A stretch of DNA of 64,000 nt from Austwickia chelonae NBRC 105200 (GCF_000298175.1 NZ_BAGZ01000005.1:1-64000); one strand, 5' to 3'; counted from the stretch's first letter, positions 17,945-27,107 are shown. Notes: generated by a model from the sequence alone, not told the origin. Translations and numbers: made by a program.

Positions 17945-19006
17945 TCAGCTCTTGGGCTGTGCGGCGACGTCGGCGTCGAAACGTTGAGTCAGTGGCTTCT
18001 TCGCCTTGGCCGCCTTGGTGAAGTCGTAGTCGATGAGGTTCACGTCGGAGAGCTTCACCATCCGGGGGTCCTCCTTGGACTCAGGATTGGTGTGCACCTG
18101 GTAGGAGCCCACGGTCGGCCCGATGTCCTGGGCCTCGGCGGTGAGCGCCCATTCGGCGTACTTCTTCGCCGCGTCGGCATTCTTCGAACCCTTGACGACG
18201 GCGACGCCGCCGACCTCGTACCCGGTGCCCTCCTTGGGGAAGGACACGACGAGGTCGCTCATGCCTTTCTCCTTGTAGAGGACACAGTCGTGGCTGAAGA
18301 CCAGGCCGACCGCGGCCTCGCCCCGCCCGGCGGCCTGACCGGGAGCGGTTCCCGACTTGGTGTACTGCAGGACGTTGCTGTGCAGCTTCTTCATGTAGTC
18401 CAGGCCGGCGTCCTCCCCACCGAGCCGGACGACCTGGGTCCACAGTGTGGTGAACGCTGTCCCGGAGGTCGAGGGGTGGGCGGTGCTGATCTGCTTCTTC
18501 AGCTTGGGGGAGAGCAGGTCCTCCCAGGACTGGGGAACAGGCTGGCCGAGGGACTCCAGGACCTTCTTGTTGGAACAGAACCCGAGCGCTCCGAGGTAGA
18601 CGCCATGCCAGTACCCTTCCGGGTCCTTGTACTTCTCGGGGATCTTCGCCGCCGTCGGCGGGGCGTACTTCTCCAGGAGCCCCTGCTCCCGCGCAGCCCC
18701 GTAACCGTCGGCCGGTCCTCCGTGCCAGACGTCGAACTCCGGTGCCGTTTTGGCCGCCGCCAACCGGGCGACGGTCTCCCCGGACGACAACCGTACGAAG
18801 GTCGCCGGAACTCCGGTCTTCGCGGTGAACGCCTTCGTCCAAGCCGCGCAGACGTCCTCCATGGCGCCACATGCCACGGAGATGGTTCCAGACCCCCCGC
18901 CGGAAGCTGAGGCCAAAGTCTTCTCGTCCACCGCACACGAGGTCACTGCGAGGCCGATGAGGCAGCCCGCGGTGACGGTGGCGGCGACCCGGGCGGTGCG
19001 CGTCAT
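17945..19006 (-). CDS. ABC transporter substrate-binding lipoprotein
   Basis: 353 aa. The signal peptide ends in a lipobox LAVTSC (Cys about residue 24). The mature protein resembles the AfuA/FbpA class: ISVACGAMEDVCAAWTKAF, FDVWHGGPADGYG, YWHGVYLGALGF, TAHPSTSGTAFTT, FSHDCVLYKEKG. Relatives bind ferric iron, 2-aminoethylphosphonate or sugar phosphates, so the ligand is open. The first gene of the importer operon; a TAATCT -10 and repeated GGTCAC boxes lie upstream. The two-component system follows directly behind that promoter, which suggests it controls the importer. Confidence 0.9.
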   Translation of the reverse strand: MTRTARVAATVTAGCLIGLAVTSCAVDEKTLASASGGGSGTISVACGAMEDVCAAWTKAFTAKTGVPATFVRLSSGETVARLAAAKTAPEFDVWHGGPADGYGAAREQGLLEKYAPPTAAKIPEKYKDPEGYWHGVYLGALGFCSNKKVLESLGQPVPQSWEDLLSPKLKKQISTAHPSTSGTAFTTLWTQVVRLGGEDAGLDYMKKLHSNVLQYTKSGTAPGQAAGRGEAAVGLVFSHDCVLYKEKGMSDLVVSFPKEGTGYEVGGVAVVKGSKNADAAKKYAEWALTAEAQDIGPTVGSYQVHTNPESKEDPRMVKLSDVNLIDYDFTKAAKAKKPLTQRFDADVAAQPKS

Positions 19007-19045
19007 TGCGTCTCCTGCAGAACGAGGGGTGTACGTCGTCCCGTC

Positions 19046-19111
19046 AGATTAGGAAGTCCTCCGACACGTCAGGTCACCGTCCCGGACACAAACGGTCACG
19101 AAACCGTGACC
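19046..19111 (-). promoter_or_regulatory. importer promoter with candidate response-regulator boxes
   Basis: Minus-strand -10 TAATCT at 19051-19046. GGTCAC occurs at 19072-19077, near the -35, and again at 19094-19099, exactly 22 bp apart. A 7-bp inverted repeat, GGTCACG-AAAC-CGTGACC, covers 19094-19111. Direct repeats on the same helix face ahead of a promoter are typical of OmpR-family activator sites. Confidence 0.45.
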
Positions 19112-19147
19112 CTCACTCCGTCGATGCCTCGCCGACCTGACTCATGC

Positions 19148-19885
19148 TCAGTTGAGCACCACGATCCGGTAGCCACACCCGCGATCGGACACGATCTGCG
19201 GCGCACCCGGCACCGTGTCGAGCTTGCTACGCAACCGGTAGATCGCCGTCTTCACGACACTCGAACAACCGACATGCTCAGGACCGTGACCGATCACCTG
19301 AGCCAATTCCACCCAACGCAAGGTCACCCCCGGGCGCTCGCCGAGAGCCAACAACAACCGGAACTCACCTGGCGTCAGATGCAACTCCCGCCCGTCCACG
19401 AACGCACGATGCTGATGGACATCAAGTTTCAACACGCCCAGCTCACGCACCGCCGGATGCGCCGGCCCCGAGACCGCCACCGGCCCGAGCGGACCACCCG
19501 CCCCACCCATCCGACGCAACACCGCCGAGACCCGCAAGGCCAACTCCCGCGGACTGAACGGCTTCGTCAGATAGTCGTCCGCCCCGGCCTCCAACCCGGC
19601 GACCCGGTCCTCGGTGTCACCCAAGGCGGTCAACAGGATCACCGGCACCGCCGACACCGCCCGCAACCGCCGGCACAGATCCACCCCGGACTCCCCGGGA
19701 AGCATCACGTCCAAGACGACGAGATCAACCCTCACCTCGGACAACACACGCCACGCGCCGACCGCGTCATGAGCCGTGACGACCGCCAACCCCTGCGCCT
19801 CGAGCGCGAACTGGACGAGCTCGGCCATCCGAGGTTCGTCGTCGACGACGAGCACCCGCTGCTTCACGGCCCGATCAGTTCTCAT
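19148..19885 (-). CDS. OmpR-family response regulator
   Basis: 245 aa. Receiver domain (residues about 10-125) with the acidic pair D15-D16, phospho-acceptor D59 in VVLDVMLPG and Lys in DYLTKPFSPREL. The winged-helix DNA-binding domain (about 150-245) contains LTPGEFRLLLALGERPG and the recognition-helix segment VKTAIYRLRSKLD. It overlaps the kinase gene by 11 nt and is downstream of it. Probable target: the adjacent importer operon. Confidence 0.94.
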   Translation of the reverse strand: MRTDRAVKQRVLVVDDEPRMAELVQFALEAQGLAVVTAHDAVGAWRVLSEVRVDLVVLDVMLPGESGVDLCRRLRAVSAVPVILLTALGDTEDRVAGLEAGADDYLTKPFSPRELALRVSAVLRRMGGAGGPLGPVAVSGPAHPAVRELGVLKLDVHQHRAFVDGRELHLTPGEFRLLLALGERPGVTLRWVELAQVIGHGPEHVGCSSVVKTAIYRLRSKLDTVPGAPQIVSDRGCGYRIVVLN

Positions 19886-20675
19886 CGCTGCTCCTCGGTA
19901 GGGACATCATCACGCGGGTGCCGTGGGCGCTGACCGTGTCGATCACCAACCGTCCGTCATGCAACTGCACGATCTTCCGGGTGATGATCATCCCCAGGCC
20001 GTTCCCGGTCGGTGACTTGCCGGCCATCGTCCGCCGAAAGAGCGCCGCCTGCTGGGCCTCGTCCATCCCGGTGCCGTCATCGGAAACCGTCACCAAGACC
20101 CCAGACTCGGTACGACGCGCACGGACGTGCACCGTCGCCCCAGGGCCACCGTGACGGACAGCATTGGTGATCAGATTGACCAAGGCCTGCCGGAGCAGCT
20201 GAGGATCGCCGGACAGCTCCGGCGGCGCACCAGGAGTGTCGATGACGATCCGGTTGTCGTACAGACCACGCAGATCGTCCACCGCGTCCTGCACGACCCT
20301 GCGCAGATCGACCTTCTGCGCGCGCAGGACGAAGTCGCCGCTGTCGATACGGGCTTCGGTGAGCAGATCCTGGGCGAGCGCCTGCATGAGACGGCTGTTG
20401 ACCTCGATGGTGTTCAACAGTCGGTGCTGGCGTTCGTTGACCGGTCCCGCGGTCTCGTCGGTGAGCAGTTCGGTCGACCCGGAGATCAACGCCAGCGGGG
20501 TGCGTACCTCGTGGCTGAGCATCGCGACCCGGTCGGCCCGATGCTGGGCCAGCTCGCGCCAGCGGAGATTCTCGGCACGGATGACCGTCAGTTCTCTCCG
20601 GGACCGGGCCCACAGAACGGACACCACGACGGACGTGAGTGCGAAAGCCGTCAACACGGCGGTCGTCCAGGGCAT
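19875..20675 (-). CDS. sensor histidine kinase without an extracytoplasmic sensor
   Basis: 266 aa. A single N-terminal membrane segment (about residues 5-22), a short linker, then the dimerisation/phosphotransfer domain with H55 in LSHEVRTPL, an N-box NLITNAVRHGG, G1 DDGTGMDEAQ and G2 GNGLGMIIT. There is no room for a periplasmic domain or a separate input domain, so sensing may use the membrane segment or a partner such as the importer. The start at 20675 keeps the membrane segment; the open frame extends upstream into the tRNA-Leu gene and is not credible there. Confidence 0.9.
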   Translation of the reverse strand: MPWTTAVLTAFALTSVVVSVLWARSRRELTVIRAENLRWRELAQHRADRVAMLSHEVRTPLALISGSTELLTDETAGPVNERQHRLLNTIEVNSRLMQALAQDLLTEARIDSGDFVLRAQKVDLRRVVQDAVDDLRGLYDNRIVIDTPGAPPELSGDPQLLRQALVNLITNAVRHGGPGATVHVRARRTESGVLVTVSDDGTGMDEAQQAALFRRTMAGKSPTGNGLGMIITRKIVQLHDGRLVIDTVSAHGTRVMMSLPRSSDEN

Positions 20676-20909
20676 GGTCACCTGCGATGTGGCGGTGGGG
20701 TCAAGGCGTTGCGGTGATGTTAGCGCGCCACCACCAGCGTCTTTCCAGCGATCTCCACCGAACCGGAAGCCCGGCCCGACACAGACGATCTCACCGCGAC
20801 TCTCCCGGAATCGAGGAAGAAGCCCCCGACACGAAGAAGAGCGACGCAGGCGCACCCATCGGCCACTGTCAGGAGACCGGGACAGGAAACGCCTGCATCG
20901 CTCACCGCG

Positions 20910-20991
20910 TGCGGAAGAAGGGACTCGAACCCTCACGCCTTACGGCACAGGAACCTAAATCCTGCGTGTCTGCCAATTTCACCACTCCCGC
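20910..20991 (-). tRNA. tRNA-Leu (anticodon UAG)
   Basis: Minus strand. The acceptor stem GCGGGAG pairs with CTTCCGC, with one G-U. The anticodon stem CAGGA/TCCTG encloses the loop TTTAGGT, giving anticodon UAG. A short variable arm and a T-arm with GGTTCGAGTCC are present. CCA is not encoded. Confidence 0.95.
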
Positions 20992-21118
20992 GCAAGCGTG
21001 AAGTTTACGGCCTGTTCGACGAGAAGTAGGCATTCAGGCCCACTGAGACATTTCGGCGACACCGAACTTCACGCCGGACGACTGCGCGTGCGACCACGCG
21101 GGCAGCCGTCCGTGCTGG

Positions 21119-21583
21119 TCAGACCTTCAAGCCTTTCCGAAGCGAGGCTACATGCCCGGTGGCTTTCACGTTGTACCGTGCGAGGCTGATGCGGCCTTCA
21201 CCGTCGATGACGACCGTGGAGCGGATCACCCCGGTCACCGTCTTGCCGTAGAGCTTCTTCTCCCCGTACGCGCCGTAGGCGGTCAGGACGGCCTTGTCCG
21301 GATCGGACAACAGCGGGTAGGTCAACGATTCCTTCTCGACGAAGGCTGCCAGTTTCTCCGGGCTGTCCGGGGAGATCCCGACGATCTCGTACCCGGCGGC
21401 CCGCAGGGGTTCCAGGGAGTCCCGGAAGTCGCAGGCCTGCTTGGTGCACCCCGGTGTCATCGCGGCCGGGTAGAAGAAGATGATCAGTGTGCGCCCGGCG
21501 TAATCGGCCAGACTCACCGTCGTCCCCGAGTCGCTGGTGAGTGTCCAGGCTGGGGCGAGTTCACCGGGTTCCAGGCGGGTCAT
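21119..21583 (-). CDS. bcp: thioredoxin-dependent peroxiredoxin (BCP type)
   Basis: 154 aa. Reduces hydroperoxides. The peroxidatic C46 lies in AAMTPGCTKQACDF and the likely resolving C51 five residues later, as in atypical 2-Cys BCP. GISPDSPEKLAAF and LLSDPDKAVLTAYGAYGEK match the fold. A clear AAGGAG ribosome binding site lies 6 nt before the ATG. The divergent DUF3618 and GroES-like genes are its usual neighbours in actinobacteria. Confidence 0.93.
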   Translation of the reverse strand: MTRLEPGELAPAWTLTSDSGTTVSLADYAGRTLIIFFYPAAMTPGCTKQACDFRDSLEPLRAAGYEIVGISPDSPEKLAAFVEKESLTYPLLSDPDKAVLTAYGAYGEKKLYGKTVTGVIRSTVVIDGEGRISLARYNVKATGHVASLRKGLKV

Positions 21584-21679
21584 GGGTTGCTCCTTGGAGG
21601 GCTACGACGAGGCGTGTTCCACGGTAGGTTAGTTCAGGACGCCACCGGCCCGCCGGGGCCGCGCAGGAAAGGACAACAG

Positions 21680-21943
21680 ATGAGCCAAGAAGCTCGCAAC
21701 CCGCACCAGATCGAAGCGGACATCGAAGCCACTCGGACCCGCTTGGCGACCACGATCGACGAGCTGGCCTATCGTGCCAAACCGGGTGTCATCGCGCAGC
21801 GACAGAAGGACGCCACGGTCGCGAAACTCCAGGAGACCTTCATGACCCCCAAGGGCGACTTCCGTATGGAACGGGTCGCCATCGTGGCCGCTGCGGTCAT
21901 CCTCCTCGTCGGTATCGGCATCATGCGCCGCTCCCGTGGCTGA
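21680..21943 (+). CDS. DUF3618 family small membrane protein
   Basis: 87 aa. The N-terminal helix has the DUF3618 pattern (IEADIEATRTRLATTIDELA), and a single C-terminal membrane segment (about residues 65-82) ends in RRSRG. The function is unknown. The ATG at 21680 follows an AGGAAAGGA ribosome binding site. The 3' end overlaps the GroES-like gene by 8 nt. Confidence 0.85.
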   Translation: MSQEARNPHQIEADIEATRTRLATTIDELAYRAKPGVIAQRQKDATVAKLQETFMTPKGDFRMERVAIVAAAVILLVGIGIMRRSRG

Positions 21944-22346
21944 CCCAGATCTTCCCGACGACGGGGCGTACGACGAGCTGCCCGACGCCGACGGTCCCAC
22001 CGACGCCGCGCCGCGTCGCCAGGCCGTCTCCGAGGGCGGGCTCGCCATCCGCATGTTGCACGACCGGGTCCTGCTCTCCGACGAAGGGGAGAAGGGCGAA
22101 CGGCAGACCGGTGGTGGCCTGATCATCCCGGCCACCGCTCAGCTGGGCAAACGCCTGGCCTGGGCTGCTGTCGTCGCGGTCGGGGCCAACGTCCGGCAGG
22201 TGCGTCTCGGTGACCGGGTGCTGTACGACCCTTCGGAACGGGCCACGGTGGAACTCGACGGGCGAGAATACGTGCTCCTACGGGAACGTGATCTCCACGC
22301 CGTCTCCACCCCGGAGAGCGACCCCGACGCGGGGCTCTATCTCTGA
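21936..22346 (+). CDS. GroES-like (Cpn10) protein
   Basis: 136 aa, GTG start overlapping the DUF3618 gene. An acidic N-terminal extension (about 35 residues) precedes a Cpn10 fold: IRMLHDRVLLSDEGEKGERQTGGGLIIPATAQ, then VVAVGANVRQVRLGDRVLYDP and YVLLRERDLHAV. The mobile-loop region ERQTGGGLIIP resembles GroES, but the extension and the distance from any groEL suggest a paralogue rather than the main co-chaperonin. A strong bidirectional terminator follows. Confidence 0.85.
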   Translation: MADPDLPDDGAYDELPDADGPTDAAPRRQAVSEGGLAIRMLHDRVLLSDEGEKGERQTGGGLIIPATAQLGKRLAWAAVVAVGANVRQVRLGDRVLYDPSERATVELDGREYVLLRERDLHAVSTPESDPDAGLYL

Positions 22347-22373
22347 ACCGACTTCCTACGGTCGGACAACCAC

Positions 22374-22415
22374 AGCGAAGGCTGTCTCCTCGTCGACGAG
22401 GAGACAGCCTTCGCT
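22374..22415. terminator. perfect 42-bp palindrome, bidirectional terminator
   Basis: Two perfectly complementary 21-nt arms with no spacer (centre CTCGTC|GACGAG), between the convergent GroES-like and kbl genes. A run CTTCC rather than a U-tract follows. Confidence 0.75.
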
Positions 22416-22451
22416 CTTCCTACGGTTCCTGCGGTACGGCGGGCGCGGTGA

Positions 22452-23663
22452 TCAGCCTGCAGCGGCCTCGTCCCGGGCCGCGACGAAAGCCGCCACACAG
22501 GTGCGGACGTCGTCGGGGGAGTGCGCGGCGGACAGCTGCACCCGGATGCGGGCCTTGCCCTTGGGCACCACCGGGTAGGAGAACGGGATCACGTAGACCC
22601 CGGCGCCGAGCATCGACTCGGCGATCCGTCCGGCGAGGCGCGCGCCGTCTTCGCCGGGGAACATCACCGGGACGATGGCGTGTTCGCCGGGAAGCAGGTC
22701 GAAACCGGCGTCGGTCATGAGGGAGCGGAAGAGGGTCTTGTTGGTCTCCAGGGCGGCGCGCAGGTCGTCGGAGGACCGGGCCAGTTCGATCGCGGTGAGG
22801 GATCCGGCGGCGACGGCGGGGGCCACGGCGTTGCTGAACAGGTAGGGCCGGGCGCGTTGGCGCAGCAGGTCGATGACTTCCTGCGGTCCGGAGACATATC
22901 CGCCGGAGGCGCCGCCGAGGGCTTTGCCGAGGGTGCCGGTGATGATGTCGACCCGGTCCATCACGTCGAAGAGTTCGTGGGTGCCTCGGCCGTGTGCGCC
23001 GACGAAGCCGACGGCGTGCGAGTCGTCGACCAGGACCAGCGCTCCGTATTCTTCGGCGAGGTCGCAGATCTGGGGGAGTGGCGCGTAGTAGCCGTCCATG
23101 GAGAAGACGCCGTCGGTGACGATCACCGTCTGTCGGGCTCCGCCGTCACGGGCGGCGTCGAGTTGGGTGCGCAGGTCTTCGATGTCGCGGTTGCGGTAGC
23201 GGAATCGGCGGGCTTTGCACAGGCGGATGCCGTCGATGAGGGAGGCGTGGTTGAGCTCGTCGGAGACGATGGCGTCTTCTTCGGAGAAGAGCACTTCGAA
23301 GACTCCACCGTTGGCGTCGAAGCAGCTGGAGAACAGGATGGTGTCCTGCATGCCGAGGAAGTCGCTGAGGCTGGCTTCGAGTTGTTTGTGGAGTTCTTGG
23401 GTGCCGCAGATGAAGCGGACGCTGGCCATGCCGAAGCCCCATGTGTCGTAGGAGGCTTTGGCTGCGGCGATGACGTCGGGGTGGTCTGCGAGGCCGAGGT
23501 AGTTGTTGGCGCAGAAGTTGAGGGAGGGCGCTCGTCCGTCGGTGGTGACGGTCTCGATGTGCGCCGATTGGGGGGTGGCCAGTCTCCGTTCGTGCTTGTA
23601 CAGGCCTGCTGCGTCGATCTCCGTGAGGGTTTCGGTCAGGCGCTCACGCATCTCGCCATACAT
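22452..23663 (-). CDS. kbl: glycine C-acetyltransferase (2-amino-3-ketobutyrate CoA ligase)
   Basis: 403 aa PLP enzyme that cleaves 2-amino-3-oxobutyrate with CoA to glycine and acetyl-CoA, the second step of threonine catabolism after Tdh. Seen: [31 protein letters not shown], and the PLP Lys K247 in [14 protein letters not shown]. Length is close to E. coli Kbl. Downstream gene of a tdh-kbl operon with a 39-nt gap. An AAAGGAA ribosome binding site precedes the ATG. Confidence 0.95.
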   Translation of the reverse strand: MYGEMRERLTETLTEIDAAGLYKHERRLATPQSAHIETVTTDGRAPSLNFCANNYLGLADHPDVIAAAKASYDTWGFGMASVRFICGTQELHKQLEASLSDFLGMQDTILFSSCFDANGGVFEVLFSEEDAIVSDELNHASLIDGIRLCKARRFRYRNRDIEDLRTQLDAARDGGARQTVIVTDGVFSMDGYYAPLPQICDLAEEYGALVLVDDSHAVGFVGAHGRGTHELFDVMDRVDIITGTLGKALGGASGGYVSGPQEVIDLLRQRARPYLFSNAVAPAVAAGSLTAIELARSSDDLRAALETNKTLFRSLMTDAGFDLLPGEHAIVPVMFPGEDGARLAGRIAESMLGAGVYVIPFSYPVVPKGKARIRVQLSAAHSPDDVRTCVAAFVAARDEAAAG

Positions 23664-23702
23664 GGTGGTTCCTTTCGTGGCTCTTCGGGGTGGACGCGTG
23701 GG

Positions 23703-24752
23703 TCAGCGGGTGAGGTCCATGACGACCTTGCCGCACTGTCCGCTGCGGGCTGCGGCCCAGGCGTCGGGCCAGTCCTCGAAGTCGACTCGGTGGGTGATGA
23801 CCGATTTCACTGCGGTGCGCAGGTTTTCGGAGGTCTGCAGCATGGAGCTCATGGCATACCAGGTGTCGTACATTTCTCGGCCGTAGATGCCTTTGACGGT
23901 GATCATGTGGGTGATGACCTTGCCCCAGTCGATGGGGTAGGGGTCTTTGGGGAGGCCGAGCATGGCGACGCGTCCACCGTGGTTCATGTTGTCGATCATG
24001 TCGTTGACGGCGATGGGTGCGCCGGACATTTCCAGTCCGATGTCGAAACCTTCGCGCATGCCCAGTTCGTGTTGGGCTTCCCGGATGGTTTTGCGGGTGG
24101 TGTTGACGACGAGGTCGGCGCCGGCTTTTTCGGCGAGGGCGAGTCGGTAGTCGGACAGGTCGGTGACGACGACGTGGCGGGCGCCTGCGTGGCGGGCGAT
24201 GGCGGCGGCCATGACGCCGATGGGTCCGGCGCCGGTGATGAGGACGTCTTCGCCGACCATGGGCCATTGCAGGGCGGTGTGGGTGGCGTTGCCGAGCGGG
24301 TCGAAGAGTGCGCCGACGTCGGGGTCCATGTCGTCGGGTTGGACCCAGGCGTTGCCGGCGGGGATGACGACGTAGTCGGCGAAGGCTCCGTCACGGTTGA
24401 CGCCGATGCCTCGGGTGTTGATGCAGACGTGGCGGCGTCCGGCGCGGCAGTTGCGGCAGAAACCGCAGACGACGTGTCCTTCTCCGGAGGCTTTCATACC
24501 GACTTTCAACGGCATGACGCCGTCGACCTCGTGGCCGACCTCGACGATTTCGCCGAAGAATTCGTGGCCGATGGTCATCGGCGGTTTGACGGTGGCGGCG
24601 GCCCAGTCGTCCCATTGTTCGAGGTGGAGGTCGGTGCCGCACAGTCCGGCGCGCAGGACCCGGATCTTGACGTCGGTGGGCCCGCATTCGGGCTCGGGGA
24701 CGTCGCGGAGTTCCAGCCCTGGCCCGGCTGTGGGCTTGACGAGTGCCCGCAT
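23703..24752 (-). CDS. tdh: L-threonine 3-dehydrogenase
   Basis: 349 aa zinc-dependent medium-chain dehydrogenase that oxidises threonine with NAD to 2-amino-3-oxobutyrate. Catalytic zinc ligands appear in [13 protein letters not shown] and [10 protein letters not shown]; the structural zinc cluster is [15 protein letters not shown]; the NAD site is [15 protein letters not shown]. The ATG at 24752 follows GGAGG by 6 nt. A longer upstream frame (to 24830) is low-complexity Arg/Pro and is rejected. Confidence 0.94.
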   Translation of the reverse strand: MRALVKPTAGPGLELRDVPEPECGPTDVKIRVLRAGLCGTDLHLEQWDDWAAATVKPPMTIGHEFFGEIVEVGHEVDGVMPLKVGMKASGEGHVVCGFCRNCRAGRRHVCINTRGIGVNRDGAFADYVVIPAGNAWVQPDDMDPDVGALFDPLGNATHTALQWPMVGEDVLITGAGPIGVMAAAIARHAGARHVVVTDLSDYRLALAEKAGADLVVNTTRKTIREAQHELGMREGFDIGLEMSGAPIAVNDMIDNMNHGGRVAMLGLPKDPYPIDWGKVITHMITVKGIYGREMYDTWYAMSSMLQTSENLRTAVKSVITHRVDFEDWPDAWAAARSGQCGKVVMDLTR

Positions 24753-25045
24753 GGTTGTCCTCCTTCGTGTGGCACACCGTGTCCGGCGCCGGGGGTGTTG
24801 GCGTGCGGGGTGTGTCGGCGGGGTGATCACGATGCGCCGCCGCGGGCGCAGACATGTCAGACGTTACGCCGGGAGATCCGGTGGGAGGGCTGATCGGAGG
24901 TCAGATCAGACGTTTGGAAGTTTTTTTGGGACTTTTTCTGGTTCTTCGGCGTGTCGCGCACCGGATGCTCCCCGAGCTTCAGGCCGTTGACCAGCGGATT
25001 TCATGTTGAAACTCGAATTCATGTACAGTCGTACTCGTTCGGCAG

Positions 25046-25121
25046 GCGCCATTAGCTCAATTGGCAGAGCAAGTGACTCTTAATCACTGGGTTCGGGGTT
25101 CGAGTCCCTGATGGCGCACCA
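25046..25121 (+). tRNA. tRNA-Lys (anticodon CUU), CCA encoded
   Basis: Acceptor stem GCGCCAT/ATGGCGC is perfect. The anticodon stem AGTGA/TCACT encloses the loop CTCTTAA, giving anticodon CUU. CCA is encoded at 25119-25121. The AT-richer accessory zone begins just downstream. Confidence 0.97.
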
Positions 25122-25127
25122 AACGAA

Positions 25128-25163
25128 CAGATGAGGCGGGATCTTCGGATCTCGCCTCATCTG
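25128..25163 (+). terminator. hairpin with TTCG tetraloop after tRNA-Lys
   Basis: A 16-bp stem (one G-U pair) closed by a TTCG tetraloop, 6 nt after the tRNA 3' end. No long U-tract follows. Confidence 0.65.
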
Positions 25164-25533
25164 CATGTCCGGCGTTGAACGTGTCGTGGGGCATAGCTGT
25201 GGCCGTGCGTGATGCTGAGGCTTTCGCTACGAGATCCGACTTGCGATCTGTACAACGATGCGCTTGCTGTTCATGGTCCTGGGCAAGTACGTCGACCACT
25301 TGTTCGCTGGCGATAATGCTGCGTGAACAGAAGCGCCACGAACGATAGAGATCCTCGTCAGCGCGCACCACAGCGAAACCGGATATGGCCCACTCTGGCC
25401 AGCATCGATGATGCGCTGACACCACATCGCCGCGAGACAGCAGCAAGGCGCGAAGGGCGGTCGCTACCTGCTCATGATTCAGAGCGAGAAACCGATCAGG
25501 GAAGGGACGGCTCTAGTCGACCGGGAGAAATTC
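25164..25533. other. stretch without a recognisable gene
   Basis: Short frames occur on both strands but none shows a family motif, a good start site or consistent codon use. It may hold remnants of an inserted element. No copy of the tRNA-Lys 3' end was seen in it. Confidence 0.4.
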
Positions 25534-25923
25534 ATGAGTGCACCCATAGGAAGCCTCACTGCCGCAACTAGCGAGTATCTTGCTGTGCGGCCAGTACGGC
25601 GAACTAGAACCGATTCTTCCTCGGATATTTGCTTTGTAGGTGGGGTGCCTTATTTCCGCAAGGAAGAAGAATTTTTTGCCCAAGCTTACGGGAGAAAATT
25701 TAAATGGCCAATGACGGAGAGCTCTGGTCCGGTTCCGATGGCGCAAGCCATTACGCACGCCACGCATCAGCTGAATTATGAGGCCGGTAAGCCTTTCGAC
25801 ACTTTTAGTTTCATTAAAGCTTCGGCTCGCACATATCCGGATGCCTTCGGAGCTGATCTGATCAATAAAGCATCATCATTTTTCGGGAAGAAGACTTCGG
25901 GTCGCCCAGACCTTTATGCCTGA
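25534..25923 (+). CDS. hypothetical protein, AT-richer codon use
   Basis: 129 aa, not recognised. The ATG at 25534 follows GGGAG by 7 nt; an upstream in-frame ATG at 25474 lacks such a site. Composition: a short N-terminal variable part, then VGGVPYFRKEEEFFAQAYG, a helical PMAQAITHATHQLNYEAG segment and a C-terminal KASSFFGKKTSG. No signal peptide, membrane segment or Cys motif. Many codons end in A or T (for example GAATTTTTTGCC), unlike the GC-rich neighbours, which suggests recent transfer. It lies between tRNA-Lys and a bacteriocin operon on the other strand; a link is possible but unproven. Confidence 0.55.
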   Translation: MSAPIGSLTAATSEYLAVRPVRRTRTDSSSDICFVGGVPYFRKEEEFFAQAYGRKFKWPMTESSGPVPMAQAITHATHQLNYEAGKPFDTFSFIKASARTYPDAFGADLINKASSFFGKKTSGRPDLYA

Positions 25924-26369
25924 GTTAAAGTCAGGAGTGGTGAATCTCGCAACTGATCGATACCCCCAGGTGACGGCAGGTGTGATGTTGGGTGGGTGTG
26001 CGAACCCACTGTGGATGCATAGGGTCGCTTACGCCTGATGTCATCAGCATTCAGCACCACCACAGAACTAGATCCCCTCGGCGATGGGGAAGAGCCTGAT
26101 CTCCGCGGGGGCCCGAACCTATCTGCGCGACACAACCTGCCCCCAACGGATATTTGGTGTGCTCTTTGGCTGTCAACGTCATCCCCACGATCGTGGATAG
26201 ACAGATGCATGCTGCTGACTAGAACGACAACGGCTGCTGAGGGCGACAGACGCATTAAATTCTTCAGAATGGTGGTTTATTCCGATAACTTAAGAGAAGG
26301 TGAGAAACCACGTGACGGTGCGCTTTGCCGTGAGCTGAGCGGGGAGTTCCCGGCGCTGGATTCGATGAT
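25924..26369. other. stretch without a recognisable gene
   Basis: This lies between the orphan gene and the bacteriocin transporter ATPase (convergent). Overlapping short frames exist on both strands but none has a convincing start or domain. A tract near 26265-26310 is AT-rich. Confidence 0.4.
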
Positions 26370-27107
26370 TCACTCGATCCGGCTGTGGCTGGCGGCTTTT
26401 GCCACCGGTGTTGTCACTTCCACACTTCCCTCACCGAAGAGATGAACAATCTGGTCACATCGATCGCGGATGCTCACACTGTGCGTTGCGATGATGACGA
26501 TGGCGCCACTGCTCGCTATCTCGTCCAAGAAATGCAAGACCCTGTCCTCATTCTCGCCGTCCAGGGCCGCTGTCGGTTCGTCAGCCAATACAATCGACGG
26601 TCGGCGCAGAAGAAGTCGGGCCATCGCCACTCGCTGCTGCTCGCCACCGCTCAGGATATGGATGCGGTCTTTCTCGCGACCGGACAGACCCACCTGGTCC
26701 AAAACTTGAGCAAATGCTTCACGCCTACGTCCTCGCGCGTGGCCCCGGGATCCCCACGCGCCCAAAGCGACCTGAAGATTCTCTGCAACCGTACCGTCCT
26801 CAATGAGCGCGTAATCCTGAAACAGGTAACCAAGGTGATCGCGACGGAACCGACGTACAAGACCTGGACGTAGCTTTACGAGATCACGATCCCCCCAACA
26901 GATGCTTCCGCTAGTAGGACGTTCAAGGAGGCCTAAACAATTCAACAATGTGCTCTTTCCGCTCCCGCTGACGCCAGTCAGAGCAACCCGGTCACCAGGC
27001 TGAAAAGAAAGATCCAAATTCGACCACAATAAGTGGCTACCGAAACTCTTGCTAAGGCCTTTGACAGTAAGGCTCGAGCGAACAGTGCTGTCCATCGGTG
27101 ATGTCAT
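26370..27107 (-). CDS. bacteriocin-associated ABC transporter ATPase
   Basis: 245 aa, MacB/LolD-like. Walker A GVSGSGKST, Q-loop LFQDYALIEDG, signature LSGGEQQRVAMAR, Walker B IVLADEPTAALD, and the switch His in IIATHSVSIRD. The third gene of a lactococcin-972-type set (peptide, DUF1430-like membrane protein, ATPase), in which the transporter is thought to export the peptide or give self-immunity. It starts 25 nt after the permease stop, with AAGAAGG upstream. Codon use is less GC-biased than in core genes. Confidence 0.88.
   Translation of the reverse strand: MTSPMDSTVRSSLTVKGLSKSFGSHLLWSNLDLSFQPGDRVALTGVSGSGKSTLLNCLGLLERPTSGSICWGDRDLVKLRPGLVRRFRRDHLGYLFQDYALIEDGTVAENLQVALGAWGSRGHARGRRREAFAQVLDQVGLSGREKDRIHILSGGEQQRVAMARLLLRRPSIVLADEPTAALDGENEDRVLHFLDEIASSGAIVIIATHSVSIRDRCDQIVHLFGEGSVEVTTPVAKAASHSRIE

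Noticed and set aside
20676-20936. N-terminal extension of the histidine kinase
   Set aside because: It runs through the tRNA-Leu gene and is Arg/Ser-rich; the kinase starts naturally at its membrane segment.
22521-24893. 790-codon open frame on the plus strand opposite kbl-tdh
   Set aside because: The minus-strand genes have all catalytic motifs. The opposite frame is Gly/Val/Asp/Glu-rich low complexity, as expected from third-position GC bias.
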